A DNA stretch of 64,000 bases, from positions 164,264-228,263 of the forward strand of contig NMRA01000189.1 in assembly GCA_002633005.1 (NCBI GenBank). The letters run 5' to 3'. The DNA comes from Phoronis australis. Lineage: Eukaryota; Phoronida; Phoronidae. The notes beneath the pieces are model-generated. The model ran no database searches, was not told the DNA's origin, and was given only the letters and a program-made list of their open reading frames with translations. Made by a program: the position numbers and the translations under genes. This document shows positions 40,921-52,544 of the stretch, one piece after another. Position 1 is the stretch's first letter. Each line of letters opens with the position of its first letter.

Positions 40921-41825
40921 TTAAGTTTACTAACATTGCTTCATCTAGTGGGAATGTTTGAAATAGTAATCATCCATTGTATCTGTGCTATATGCAACAC
41001 ACATGGTTGGCGCATACAGTATCAATGCTCCGCAGTCTTGTTTTAATTCTGCATGTTAGCGTTCTTAATTACACTTGATAAATTACAATGAACCGAATGA
41101 AGTTACTTTATAGATTGTTTCAACAGGANCCCCCCCGTTAAATTTGATTTATATGCAATTCAGGAGTGACCTAAGTACTGCCTGACTCTTGAACATGATG
41201 GAGTGTTTTTTTTTTGTACTTTTTTATACAAATGGACCAGGATGAATATCTAGACAGTTTGTTGCAAGCCTTTCCGCATACTCATTATCACTTAAAAATC
41301 CTGTCATTCACATGACTTGATTAGACATGTAATTAAGCTCAAGTTATTAGAGATATGTCATAACAATTCTGTACAAAAACTAACAGACAACTATTAGTAA
41401 ATGTCTACTAACATGTGATAAATGCGTGTTCGCTGACAACTAATTGATACAAGGAAGTTATCAAGTTCAAAGCTGAAATGTTTCTCAACTTTTCGATTTC
41501 TTGAGTTCTGTTTTGATTTTTACTAATGGTTCCTTTCTTGTGAAAATTGAGTTAAGAAGATGAATTACATCAGGTAATAGATTGGAACTATTTTGCAAGT
41601 TGGTAAAATGGTGAAACAGGTGTTTTTGTCTTGGTCACACACAAGGCTATTGGGAAAACACATGTTTATTTTTACTGTTGGCTGCTTTGGATTTTAGTTG
41701 AGGGAAGTTTGGATTCAGTGAATCAAAAATGTCACCGATTTAGGACGCATTAAGTTGGAATAATTTCATGTGTGATAATTAACACCAAATAAATGATTTT
41801 TGTTATTTTTAAGTTCTATATGCAT

Positions 41826-41905
41826 AGACAATGTAGTGAGCAAATTGTGCACATTCATGCCTGTAACTACCATTAGACAATGTAGTGAGCAGATTGTGCA
41901 CATTC
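41826..41905. repeat. 48-bp period direct duplication
   Basis: 'agacaatgtagtgagcaaat' plus 'tgtgcacattca' occurs twice, with one base changed. Confidence 0.9.
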
Positions 41906-44410
41906 AAAAGGATGTTAGGAGCCTTTGAGTCATGAAAAATGGGAAAGTTTGGAAATAATTTTTGTCCAAAATTGAAGAGATATCCCCACAAAAGTAATGG
42001 TTTGCAAATTTATCTTTACAAATTATAATTTGGCAGAAATATCGAATCGCTTGCGGATAGGTTCAAACTGCGATATTCGTCATGTTATTGAAACGTAAAA
42101 TATTACATTCGTATAGCAAAAACACTTCAAGTTTTTGTGCATCCTAATGTAATTTGGATTGTCCGTATTCTTTGTCTGGGAATTGTATCAATGACTTTAG
42201 TGTTCCACATTTTCATTCTGAGGTTGTGATATACATTAAGTCAGCCTTTGAGCAGAATGTACTTCTTGATTGAAACATCAGTAACATCAGAAAGTGTACA
42301 ACGTGCAAATCATATATCAAAACGTACTGGGTGTAATGCGGAGCCGCCCAGTGTGTCCTACTCAGGATTGCTGACTGACTGATTTTGGTGAAAGTTTTGC
42401 CTCGTTGCCCTCGGTCAGAATTCCAATAGATATTAAGCTCACGGTATGAGCTTTTCCATCCACAAGTAAGGTCACCTTTATTGTGGACGGCCGTATTACG
42501 ACTACGATGTGTTTCAGATAATGTGTTTACGTTTCAGCTTCCCATTTTATTTTGATTGGCGATAAGCGCTGAGGGAATGTGCCCGTCTGAGAGAGTATTC
42601 GGTTCTTTGAACTTCTGCGTTTTTTATCTTTTTAATTAACAAACCGGGCTCAAGCATCTTACCCTTGTGAAGCGAATTCAGTGGCTGAGCAAAATGGACA
42701 AGTCCACTGCCCTGGACCATGGGTCATACAACTTAAATCTGATTCCGCCAAAATAGTGTCTATCCAAGGAGAGATTTTTGGCTTTCGCGCACACGACATT
42801 TCTGACACACCACTTGTATCAAGACGTGATTGATTTTCACAGGAATCAGTCAGTTAGGTAGAAGGAGCCGTGTGGCCCTGCACTGTCGGGGGAAAAGTCC
42901 AATGACTTTCTAAAAGTTTTGGTTTATAATGTCACCTGGTTGTGTGATAATGTCTATCATCCAGTCAGACAATGTATCTTTAACGTTTCTATCTAAGCAG
43001 CCACCTGACATCTCAGTTTTTCCAGGTATTTTTTATATTGTCACTGTTGTTACAGAGTTGCTAGACTTATTAGAGAATGTATCTGTTATGTATTGAGGTG
43101 TGAATGACACCTGTATCATGGCTTGTTAGAAGACACTTCTGTGAAGTCATTTTGCTTATCTTAGTCGTTGGGGCTCTTGCTTTATGTTGCTTTAAGAACA
43201 ATGCGACTATGAAACTTTTTGATGTCACACTTGCAAAATACAGTTCACTAATTGAACTATTGAAAGATGACAAGATATAACTTGATAATCTATAGTAGCT
43301 TACAGTGGCACACCGGGCAAAATTTCTGTCATAGTTATTTTGCAATTTGCTTCGAGCATAAAAATGATGATAAAGTGATGTAATATGTTTACATATATTA
43401 ATGATACTGGCATCATACAATTAGATCATACGGACAGCTATAAACGCTGACAAAGAATGTTTGGTGACGACTTGCTGTCGAGATGGTGATAATGTTCATG
43501 ATGACAGTAGTATGGATAGTGATTAAGAGTGAATAAACAATTTAATAATGCCACATCACGGTATCAAAACGTTCCATGGCATAATTCCAATTCTAGTTTC
43601 ACTGTATTCTTTGAGGGTTTTAAGATCACTCAGATTCAAGTCAAATCAAGCTATTGTGTTGTCCAGTTTACACAATAGAGGTAGGGAAATTTCAACAAAA
43701 TAGCAGCAGTGGCAATAAGCGTTTATTTATTTCTCTTTTCTTCTGTAGTTGTAGTTGACAAATTTTTGCCGATCAAAAAAAGATTTAGCTTTTCTTACCT
43801 TAAAATGTGCAGTACGTAATATTGTCACAAAGGGGCGGTGAGTTATGACTGGACACCCATTTTTGCTCCTTACATCCCCATACAAAAGAGGTTCAGGTGA
43901 TGAAAGTCCTGTGACTTTGGTAGGTGCCTATTGTAATCTCGGGTAAGAAGCATTCATTAGATGTTGCGGGTAATGAACAGACCAGAACCTAATGTCGTTT
44001 TTGGCTGAAGAACAAATTTAAATGAAAGTATTCTGGGAAGCGATGCTTGCCGAAATCAATTGAAGAATGTAGAAGTGAGACTGGTGACAAAATCAACATA
44101 CGTATCCAATAACAATTCCAAGTGCATGACGCTAATGTTCAGCAAATAATACATCAACAAAATTACATTGAGGAATCGGTCAATAAAAGGGCAGCCATTA
44201 AATCAGAAAATCTCAAGTAACTCAGTGACGATAAGACATAGTGTGAAACAGAAAACACACTCCACATATCCTTTGAAGAGATCTATTTACATGCGCATAC
44301 CAAATTTCAGATGGTTCTCTCAAAAGTGCAAAGAGGAATTAGTCTATAAAAAATAAGTCATCTGTCCTATAGATCTTAAGTATCTTGAGACCGTTAAGTC
44401 AGAGTGCTTA

Positions 44411-45469
44411 CCGTATTCGCCGTAATAACCGCCCATGCCCCTATAAGCGCCCCCCATGTGTTTTCAGACTTTGCTGAAATAAGCGCCCAGTCCATGAACG
44501 TGTACATGCGAACAATGACGTACCTACAGTCCTAAAACTCGGCTACAGTAACGTCTTCAATTTATCAAAAAAATTTTGCACGGGTCTTCTAGACCACCAG
44601 CGGCACTGCTACGTTTGTATTTAGCNNNNNNNNNNNNNNNNNNNNNNNNNNNNNNNNNNNNNNNNNNNNNNNNNNNNNNNNNNNNNNNNNNNNNNNNNNN
44701 NNNNNNNNNNNNNNNNNNNNNNNNNNNNNNNNNNNNNACAAATGTCGAAAGTTTTTAGCACGAGACCGGCAAGTGCTGAATGGAACACGCTCTGGTTTAG
44801 GCCTACTGCTTGTGCACATTTCTTTACACACATCTAGCTAGTTAGATTGCGTGGCTCTGGCTGAAAGATGGTCTCTGCTTTGGCAAATGAACTCTGGTGA
44901 CACGCACGCGCTCGCTTATTCGCAGAAAAACTTCAATGAAAACAAACGTCACGTGACAACAACATGTGTGTTCGTCCAGACATTTTTCTCGCCGTGTTGC
45001 CGATCATACAATCATGTAGATGGCACGATGTTGCACAGATTTGTACTTAAACCTGCCGTTAATCCAGACTCCACGGGAACTTAAAAAATCTTAGAAACGC
45101 TACTTATAAAACTTAATGAGGATTTCAGGTAATTTGCTAGAGTCAAAACCATTTTTATTCAAGCATTGAAATCGTCATATCGAAGACGGCGATTTCGAGG
45201 CAGTCAGTCAGCGAGAATTCGCCCTGCGATTTCAGCACAATTTTCTGTCAAATGATCGTAATTTAGCAGCAAAGTTTGATAGCAATGCACCACAGTTTTG
45301 TTGAAAGTCTTTCATAGATTACATATACGTCACAGAGCGTAAATTTGATGAATCTTAGCTTCCGATTTCACCCGTTTTGGAGACCGGGTTTCAACCGGCT
45401 TGGGTTATAAGCGCCCCCCCTGAACCAAACTTTTCTAAGCGCCCTGAGCGGTTATTACGGCGAATACAG
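44411..45469. mobile_element. TA-flanked TIR element, long copy with assembly gap
   Basis: It has the same ends as the 36.2 kb element ('ccgtattcgccgtaataacc' and 'ggttattacggcgaatacag') with TA outside each. The terminal 200 or so bases match on both sides. The middle, about 600 bases absent from the short copy, includes the 112-base run of N at 44,626-44,737. A 77-codon open frame at 44,851-45,084 on the + strand shows no recognisable transposase motif. Confidence 0.87.
44626..44737. other. Assembly gap (112 N)
   Basis: Run of undetermined bases within the long TIR element, probably because the repeat could not be assembled. Confidence 0.99.
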
Positions 45470-46165
45470 TAACTAAATTTATCCTTATGCCAAACTTCGG
45501 AAAGATGCGTTAAGGGTCGTCGCCTGAAATACAGCATGAGAAATCAATCAATTAACGAACATTCAGTAGGAAATCCCGAAGGACTTGGTGAGCTGTTGGG
45601 TATAATAGAGTACCTGCTCAACCAGATCTATCGGGATGTCAATTTTAGAAAAATCCCTCCAGGGGCTTTGCAACCTGAAAGTTGAAAAATGACTATCACT
45701 ACGCCATCTTGTGTCCCAATTTAGACTTGAAGGGTTAACTAAGTCCCCATAGTGGCTTAGAATTTTGTGGATGGTTTTAAATCCTGGGTGTCATTCGCAC
45801 TCAGTAGGCCTATATTGACATGCAATGTCAGTGAAAGTAGTTCTTTGTGGAGCCTGCTTTTAGTCATACAACTTTGAGTTGGACTGTGTTAAAGTAAACA
45901 CTACTTAAAAAAGGTTTATGGTCCTGGCTGAGAAGATAATTGTTTCATTACCCCTTGTGGATCAGTGAATAGACAAGCCCAGAATTTCAGCAAAAAAAAT
46001 AAATATTTTTTACCAAAAATATAAATAAATGTACAGTAACTTGAGTTAAGCACAGATAGCTCTAGAAAGCTATTGACTATTTTGCTAAGGATTAAAAACT
46101 GCCTCTTGTTAATTTACAGGACTTTTAGTGGTGCCTGATGATAAATGGTGTCTTGTTTGTTTCAG

Positions 46166-46228
46166 CTGGTGACTCCCAAGTTCCCAGTTGTGGTCAAAGT
46201 TGGACACGCCCATGGTGGGATGGGCAAG
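46166..46228 (+). CDS. SYN: Synapsin, internal exon (ATP-grasp core, first visible exon)
   Basis: Synapsin coats synaptic vesicles and regulates the reserve pool; its central domain has the ATP-grasp fold and binds ATP. This 63-base exon encodes 21 residues, beginning LVTPKFPVVVKVGHAH and ending GGMGK. This matches the vertebrate segment YPVVVKMGHAHSGMGK almost exactly, including the Lys of VVVK and the Gly-rich GMGK loop. The acceptor is a pyrimidine-rich tract ending TTTCAG and the donor is GTAAGC; both edges are in phase 0. In vertebrates the preceding exon encodes the 'PLIDQT' segment and the N-terminal domains; no match to it was found in the window, so this gene is 5'-truncated by the window or its upstream exons are too short or diverged to see. 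Confidence 0.95.
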
Positions 46229-46553
46229 GTAAGCCAGTGTGGTCTTGACATTTAATTGACAGCTGCCATCGCTGCTCTTCTAGACATAAAGCCTGTCTGT
46301 ATGGATGTTACCGTTGGCGTCTTCACATGAACACAATTGTTTTGTAACAAGCTACATTTCTCTCCTCATGTGTCCTCTGTTCTCATGAATGTGATATTTT
46401 CCCGTAAATCGCATTTCTTTTCTCACAAACTTCTTTCTTTTTGTCTTCAACTTCTGCTCAATTACAAGACACGGTTCATTACATTTAGCAGAAGTCACCT
46501 GTTGACTTAAACAACACTTAGAAGACACTCCAGTTTCGTAACCTTCATTGCAT

Positions 46554-46577
46554 TGTTGTTGTTGTTGTTGTTGTTGG
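46554..46577. repeat. (GTT)n microsatellite
   Basis: A run of TTG/GTT triplets lies within a synapsin intron. On the - strand it gives a short poly-Gln open frame, which is not a gene. Confidence 0.8.
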
Positions 46578-47545
46578 GTGGGGAAGATCATGTTTTGATA
46601 TTGTTCATTGGAGTATTAATGAGATAATTAACGTAGATTAACATTTTTTAATCTCTTAACGTGTCTCCACATTATTTTACTATTACCATAGGCCACAAAA
46701 AATTGCTGTCCTCAGAAATTATTTTTTTCCTGTTCATGTTTCAATGTCAGCCAATGATTATAATATGTAAATTCTTATGTAAACTGTGATTACCAACAAT
46801 GGGTTGTTTTTTCATTATAAAAACAATAATTCATTTGCACTGTTTAGTTGGAAGCAAACAAGTGTTTTTATTGTGTTGTGAATTGTTTCTGGGAAACCCC
46901 ATTTATAAAAAGATGGCAGGTTGAATTTGGGCTTTATTTGAAGTAGAGGCCACATGTGTTTTAGGTGTGGACCAATAGGCGTGGCTAACACCCATGTTTA
47001 CTTGTAATCACATTACTTGAATTACTGGCCCAAATGAACTGTGTATATTTTGTCTGAACTCAACTTCCATAGCCTGAGGTTATTTGGCAAGTGTGTGCAA
47101 ACTGGAATTGTTTGAATGAATTGTCTTTTTGGCAATGTGACTATTTATTGTGAACAGTTTTGTGGAATTCAGTTAAAGGAAAAAAACAATGCAATGCATT
47201 TTGGCCTTTTGGGTTTTTTTAGAATTTAATATCCACACTCTTTCATTTTTAAATTGCATCAGTCTTTAATATCAATTTGATTTACTTTTGCAACATTTTA
47301 ATTTTAGTGATTCTTGCTTGTCACCATGGTTTTGTATGATTAGATGGAATGTTACAGATCAGCGTTATTGAAGAATTTTGTCGCAATATTATGATATATA
47401 TCATTTTCATAATTGGGAAGGATTCCAGCATTTGTTTATGTCAGGATTTTAATAGAGATGTTTTTGTTTTCATGGTGACATGCTTTCAGTGGTGATACCC
47501 ACCTTTGCATGTTACAAATTTGTGATGTACCAATATGTATTTGTA

Positions 47546-47800
47546 TGTACAACTTTTACATGTCACCATGGAACTTGTGATGTAGCGATATCTGTCTATA
47601 TGTACAACTTTTACATGTCACCCTTGAACTTGTGATGTAGCGATATCTGTCTATAAGTATAACTTTTACATGTCACCTTTGAACTTGTGATGTAGCGATA
47701 TCTATCTATAGGTATAACTTTTACATGTCACCCTTGAACTTGTGATGTAGTGATATCTGTCTATGTGACATACAACTTTTATATTGTCACCATGGAACTT
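47546..47800. repeat. 55-bp tandem repeat, about 5 copies
   Basis: Units begin at 47,546, 47,601, 47,656 and 47,711, exactly 55 bases apart, with a diverged fifth near 47,766. The shared core includes 'aacttttacatgtcacc' and 'gaacttgtgatgtag'. The array ends about 80 bases before the next synapsin exon and is probably length-variable. Confidence 0.9.
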
Positions 47801-47878
47801 GTGATGTGTGTGTCTGTATGTAGTGTTTTATAATTGTTGACAATGCTGTTTTCTCAGAGTTTTTCTTCTTATTTTCAG

Positions 47879-48021
47879 ATCAAGGTGGATAATCATTACG
47901 ACTTTCAGGACATAGCCAGTGTGGTTGCCGTGGCGAATTCTTATGCAACAACAGAACCGTTCGTTGACTCCAAGTTTGACATTCATCTTCAGAAGATTGG
48001 TCCCAATTATAAAGCCTTCAT
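47879..48021 (+). CDS. SYN: Synapsin, internal exon (ATP-grasp core)
   Basis: This 143-base exon encodes 47 residues plus two bases. It starts [20 protein letters not shown] and ends IGPNYKAFM, matching vertebrate synapsins ([17 protein letters not shown] ... QKIGQNYKAYM). It carries the [18 protein letters not shown] strand pair of the nucleotide-binding core with its conserved lysines. The acceptor is TTTTCAG. The donor is GTAGGT at 48,022, so the exon ends in AT and the Met codon is completed by the first base of the exon at 55,570. A reader without splicing would see ATG-TAG and call a false stop. The upstream 1.65-kb and downstream 7.5-kb introns are both repeat-containing. Confidence 0.96.
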
Positions 48022-49375
48022 GTAGGTTTACACAGTGGTCACCCTCTGGCACAATCTGGATAAACAAAGTCTGAACAATTTCCTTTCATTTGTTGATAAT
48101 TCCTTGCACTGCTAGAAACACACCAATACAAATGTAACAGTTGTTTTAGCTGTCCTTTACTATAAACAGACTATATAACGCATGACTTTACAATTGTTTC
48201 ATTCTCTTTCTCAGTCTTTTTTTACTCCCATTGCTGAGTACATTTTTTTCTCTTTGAACTACCGTTCAACTTTGTCGCTTGTTTTATGTTGGTTTATTGG
48301 TCTCTATTCGGATTTAATTAATTGAACTATCTCTGTTAGTATTGTCTTTTATCTTGGCCCTTTTTTTCTTGGTTTGTAGTTGTGTGTATACAAGGTATTA
48401 TAGCCATTGTCCCCAGCGAAAATAGTTGGTAGACTTATGCGGTTATCCAGACATAACATTGTGGAATAAAATGTGAATAAAATATAATCTAGGACATTAA
48501 TCTAATGAGAACACTAAGCTTTATTTGATGGAACTTCTTTTTATCTTTAAATTCTCATTTGAAGATGAATAGCATGGTTACAATTTTTCCAAACTTTCAC
48601 ATTGTTTCTTATGCCGACCCAGTTTAACTGGAGTCTATGGGAAATAAAACAAAGATGTTATCTGCCTTCAGTTGAACAACAGTAAAAAGTTCATGATCAT
48701 TGTTTTGAAATAAAATTCCATCTTTATTAATGACAAAGGTTAAAGGTTATGTTGTTGTCTCACAAACTACTATAGGATGTATCTTGTGAATGAGTAGGAG
48801 GTGAAACCACAAATTTTTATTTTTCAACTATTTCATGATGAACCGTTTTTATGGTTGTCGAAAAAATATTCCAAAACCTCATTTCTTTATTACATATACA
48901 CTGTTTGAGCTGCGTTAGCAAGGTAGTTGTAACCTGATCATGTTGAAATTTAACACAACTGGAAAATATGAATTAAGTCAGTCATTGACACTGTTGAACT
49001 GAGGTAATCTGTGAAGCGTGTCCCGTACAAGTAGCAATTATCAGTATTAGCACAAAAGTTGAGTTTCTGTATTTTATGTATTACTACTTATTAAATCCCA
49101 CACTGTTGATGCCATCTTCAGTGATGCAAGAGAACTTGTACATTTACCAACCAATACAGGATCTTGAGTTGATGCTCAGTGGTAAAAACTGTCACTATAA
49201 AATAGTTATTGACTAATATTTACGCAATAATTTTGAAGTCTCCAGCTTTTTTTGATTTAGCCAATGTTTGTCAAATGTCTCCAGCGCGCTTGTTACAAGT
49301 TAAATTTAGTTAAAACTCTGATTTTACTTGTTAGGATTGGCTTCAAACCCAGGTGGAACTACTCTAACAGAACAT

Positions 49376-49410
49376 GGGCCTTATGGGGTCATGACCTTAT
49401 GGGGTCATGA
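49376..49410. repeat. 16-bp tandem duplication
   Basis: The unit 'ccttatggggtcatga' occurs twice back to back, immediately at the left edge of block A1. Confidence 0.8.
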
Positions 49411-50347
49411 CCTAAAAGAAAGGATGTAATGTGGTGTGTCCACTGAAGTTACTTAATTTACACTTCTTGCTGTATCCTAGTCAAAACACTCCATCACTCT
49501 TGACAGTTTGCGGACTGACATTTTGGTCAGGGGATGTTATCAAGTTTCCAAGTGCTATGCTGCCCAGGTCAAAGTTTCCATCTTATGTTTATATTAATTT
49601 AAAGTAAATTTATAGACTAAGGTTAATCCAGCTCAGTGCAGAAGCTATGTGAGTGATTTTATGAAGCCATTAAAAATTCAGCCCATAAGGCAGCTTAGGC
49701 TTCGTCAATAGATTTGAACAATTCCTGCAAGTGTCTTCTGGGAGGGAGGGGGGTTATCAGAGAATCTGGGGAGTTGTGGTCAGTGTGAACGGTTAACTTC
49801 GGTCCTGGATTGAAGTTAACAACAGTAGTTGTTGGCACTGCTCTCGCCAACAATTAAGGAGAAGTGTCGTCGCTTATAGTTGCTTATATTTTGCTCGAAT
49901 AATCACCAGTCGGATTAGAAATAAGTTTTATGTCAATTATCAATTGTGAATGGTCTCAAATTGTCACATTAAAAAATGTTAGCGTGCACGTAATGCATCA
50001 GGGTAACTTTGAAATTACATCGATAACGACAGCTTCACCTACCGTTTACTTCGATGCAGTTAAGTACCGAAGCTGGTATGAATGATCTGATTAACGTTTA
50101 TGTCAACGCTCCGCTCATACCGCAATGTAGTTAGTATGAAAAGGAATGTTTAACAGTGGATTAGATATCTGGACTATCCTCAATTAAAGGCCCTTTCCCA
50201 TACAGTTTAATCTGGCTACTATATCGAAGCTTCGATATGTCAACAGAGTTGTTAACCGTGAAGTTAAGCATTACCATTCTCATCAGCTTTGGAGTTATTC
50301 ATACAACTAATGCAGCAGAGTTGGCAGAAACTCGTTTTACGTACTAC
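49405..50347. repeat. Duplicated block A, copy 1
   Basis: This block of about 943 bases is repeated at 51,294-52,219 in the same orientation with only scattered substitutions and small indels. It runs from 'tcatgacctaaaagaaagg' to 'cgttttacgtactac'. It is noncoding. In copy 1 it is followed by a 156-base hairpin segment and then block B1. Confidence 0.95.
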
Positions 50348-50362
50348 CCCGGGTGAGAATTT

Positions 50363-50500
50363 GACACGTTTGACACGCTCTAAAAACGTGGAGTATTGGA
50401 ACGAACGTGTAAAACGTGGCATGTCAAACGTGTAAAATGTAGCGTGTCAAACGTGTCAAAAACGTGTAATTTTCGTTCCAATATTCCACGTTTGACACGC
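50363..50500. repeat. Imperfect palindrome rich in ACGTTTGACACG motifs
   Basis: The left arm contains 'acgtggagtattggaacgaa' and the right arm contains its reverse complement with minor changes, 'ttcgttccaatattccacgt'. Copies of 'gacacgtttgacacgc' flank and fill it. It lies only between A1 and B1 and is absent from the second block copy, so it is either an insertion in one allele or what remains of a larger element. Confidence 0.8.
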
Positions 50501-50503
50501 TTA

Positions 50504-51292
50504 GCTAACACATCTACACACTACAAACTAATTTAATAATAGACTAAAATTTTCTTCAATTTTCATTTTTGTTTCGAGATTTGATGAAACAAAATTTCAC
50601 GTTTGCCATATCGTGTGCTAAATATGTGAAGAATGGTTTCTGTATGTGAGTGTGTACAAAACTTTGTCTGCGTGACTGTTTCCACGTCTGCATCTGTGGG
50701 TATAAATCTGTTGTCAGTTGCAGACGTGTATCTGTCCGTAACTAGTCACGTGTACACCTGCATATCGCTGTGTGGATGTGCGTGCACATGTGTTTGTGGG
50801 CGTGTCTGCATGGGTGTGTATCAGTCTGCTAATTTGCAGGCGTGTGTATCAGTCTGTGACTATTTGCATCTGCATATCACTGTGTGCGTGTGCATGTCTG
50901 TTTTTGTGACTGCAAATACATCTATTCTGTATATCACTACGTGTGTTGTCATGCGTGCGTGTGCTTGTTTGTGCATATGTGTCTGTGTGTATCAATCTGC
51001 TTCTGCATATCACTACGTGTGTGCCAGCATGTGTGTGTGTGTGCATGTTTGTCTGTGTATATCTGCGGTGTCAGCATATGTCGACCTGTGCCTGTCTATG
51101 GTTGGGCATGCTTGTATGAACATGTGTCTCAGATTGTTATGGGTCTACACTAACTGCGACACCATTATATTGGTCTACACTGCTGCGACACCATTATAGT
51201 TGTCTACACTGCTGCGACACCATTATAGTTGTCTACACTCCTGCGACACCATTATAGTTGTCTACACTGCCGCGACACCATTATAGTTGTCT
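50504..51292. repeat. Duplicated block B, copy 1 (TG-rich, ends in 29-bp minisatellite)
   Basis: This block starts 'gctaacacatctacacac' and is repeated at 53,833-54,822. It contains a long TG/CA-rich cryptic repeat (about 50,630-51,130) and five copies of a 29-bp minisatellite at 51,141-51,292. The array is cut off mid-unit at the single N at 51,293. A 188-codon open frame runs through it, but its Cys/Val-rich sequence is what a TGTGYR-biased DNA encodes in any frame, so it is not called as a gene. Confidence 0.92.
51141..51292. repeat. 29-bp minisatellite, 5 copies
   Basis: The unit contains 'tctacactgctgcgacacc' and 'attatagttg'. Single-base variants (ctgct, ctcct, ctgcc) occur in an order that partly matches the ten-copy array at 54,526-54,822, as expected for alleles of the same locus. 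Confidence 0.92.
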
Positions 51293-51293
51293 N

Positions 51294-52219
51294 TCATGAC
51301 CTAAAAGAAAGGATGTAATGTGGTGTGTCCACTGAAGTTACTTAATTTACACTTCTTGCTGTATCCTAGTCAAAACACTCCATCACTCTTGACAGTTTGC
51401 GGACTGACATTTTGGTCAGGGGAGGTTATCAAGTTTCCAAGTACTATGCTGCCCAGGTCAAAGTTTCCATCTTTTGTTTATATTAATTTAAAGTAAATTT
51501 AAAGACTAAGGTAAATCCAGCTTAGTGCAGAAGCTATGTGAGTGATTTTATGAAACCATTAGAAATTCAGCCCATATGGCAGCTTAGGCTTCGTCAATAG
51601 ATTTGAACAATTCCTGCAAGTGTCTTCTGGGAGGGAGGGGGGTTATCAGAGAATCTGGGGAGTTGTGGTCAGTGTAAACGGTTTACTTCGGTCCTGGATT
51701 GAAGTTAACAACAGTAGTTGTTGGCACTGCTCTCGGCAACAATTAAGGAGAAGTGTCGTCGCTAATAGTTGCTTATATTTTGCTCGAATAATCACCAGTC
51801 GGATTAGAAATAAGTTTTATGTCAATTATCAATTGTGAATGTTCTCAAATTGTCATTAAAAAATGTTAGCGTGCACGTAATGCATCAGTGCAACTTTGAA
51901 ATTACATCGATTATGACAGCTTCATCTACCGTTAACTACCGAAGCTGGTATGAATTATCTAATTAACGTTGCAGTTTATGTCAACGCTCCACTCATACTG
52001 GAATGTAGTTAGTATGAAAGGGAATGTTTAACAGTGGATTAGATATCTGGACTATCCTCAAAGGCCCTTTCCCATACAATTTAATCTGGCTACTATCGAA
52101 GCTTCGATATGTCAACAGAGTTGTTAACCGTGAAGTTAAGCATTACCATTCTCATCCGCTTTGGAGTTATTCATACAACTAATGCAGCAGAGTTGGCACA
52201 TACGCGTTTTACGTACTAC
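51294..52219. repeat. Duplicated block A, copy 2
   Basis: This is the second copy of the block at 49,405-50,347. It begins directly after the single N at 51,293, in the middle of the 16-bp repeat that leads into copy 1. Confidence 0.95.
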
Positions 52220-52412
52220 GTTCAGTGATGTAAAGAATCCAGCAAATACTGGGATAAATTAAAAGAGAATGCTTATTAGAACAAAATATTAAGAAAAAAT
52301 ATTAACCAGTCACTGCCAGCTATGAAAAGCAATCCAAGACGGAAGTTAAGTGTTCCCATTGACTGAAACTTTACCAACACCGAAGCTTCGGAGCCAGTGG
52401 GAAAGGCCTTTT
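52060..52412. mobile_element. TIR element candidate, 'AAGGCC..TTTCCCA' ends
   Basis: The left end 'aaggccctttcccat' at 52,061 is matched in inverted orientation by 'gtgggaaaggcctt' ending near 52,412. Inner palindromes 'tcgaagcttcga' and 'ccgaagcttcgg' sit symmetrically. This is about 350 bases with no coding capacity, so a MITE-like element is likely. In block A1 only the left part is present. Confidence 0.55.
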
Positions 52413-52544
52413 AGAAAGGGCTGTCCCGTGGACATGAACTTGAAACCAAACCAAGTTTTTTTAAAAAAAGCTATTTAGCTACAAGACCAAAAATCCATCA
52501 AGCAAAAAGACTAACAGCTTGCAATAACAGTTGAACACCTGATT

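Larger units (their letters stand above)
33064..46165. other. Synapsin upstream intron (repeat-rich)
   Basis: Between TIMP exon 1 and the first visible synapsin exon there is no recognised coding sequence. It holds one copy of an inverted dispersed repeat (34.5-35.7 kb), a TA-flanked TIR element (36.2 kb), a 70-bp local duplication (38.1/38.3 kb), a 32-bp tandem repeat (38.4 kb), a higher-order tandem repeat (39.5-40.9 kb), a 48-bp-period duplication (41.8 kb) and the long copy of the TIR element with an assembly gap (44.4-45.5 kb). The rest, including 42.0-44.4 kb, shows nothing I can name. Because the first synapsin exon starts in phase 0 after a normal acceptor, an upstream exon must exist; I did not find it here. 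Confidence 0.6.
46229..47878 (+). other. Synapsin intron, 1.65 kb
   Basis: This intron has GT-AG ends. It contains a GTT microsatellite near 46,554-46,577 and a 55-bp tandem repeat at 47,546-47,800 just before the next acceptor. No exon-like sequence was recognised. Confidence 0.85.

Noticed and set aside
50633-51199. 188-codon open frame
   Set aside because: It is encoded by TG-rich cryptic repeat; overlapping frames on both strands are also open, and the second copy has frame-shifting indels. No domain.
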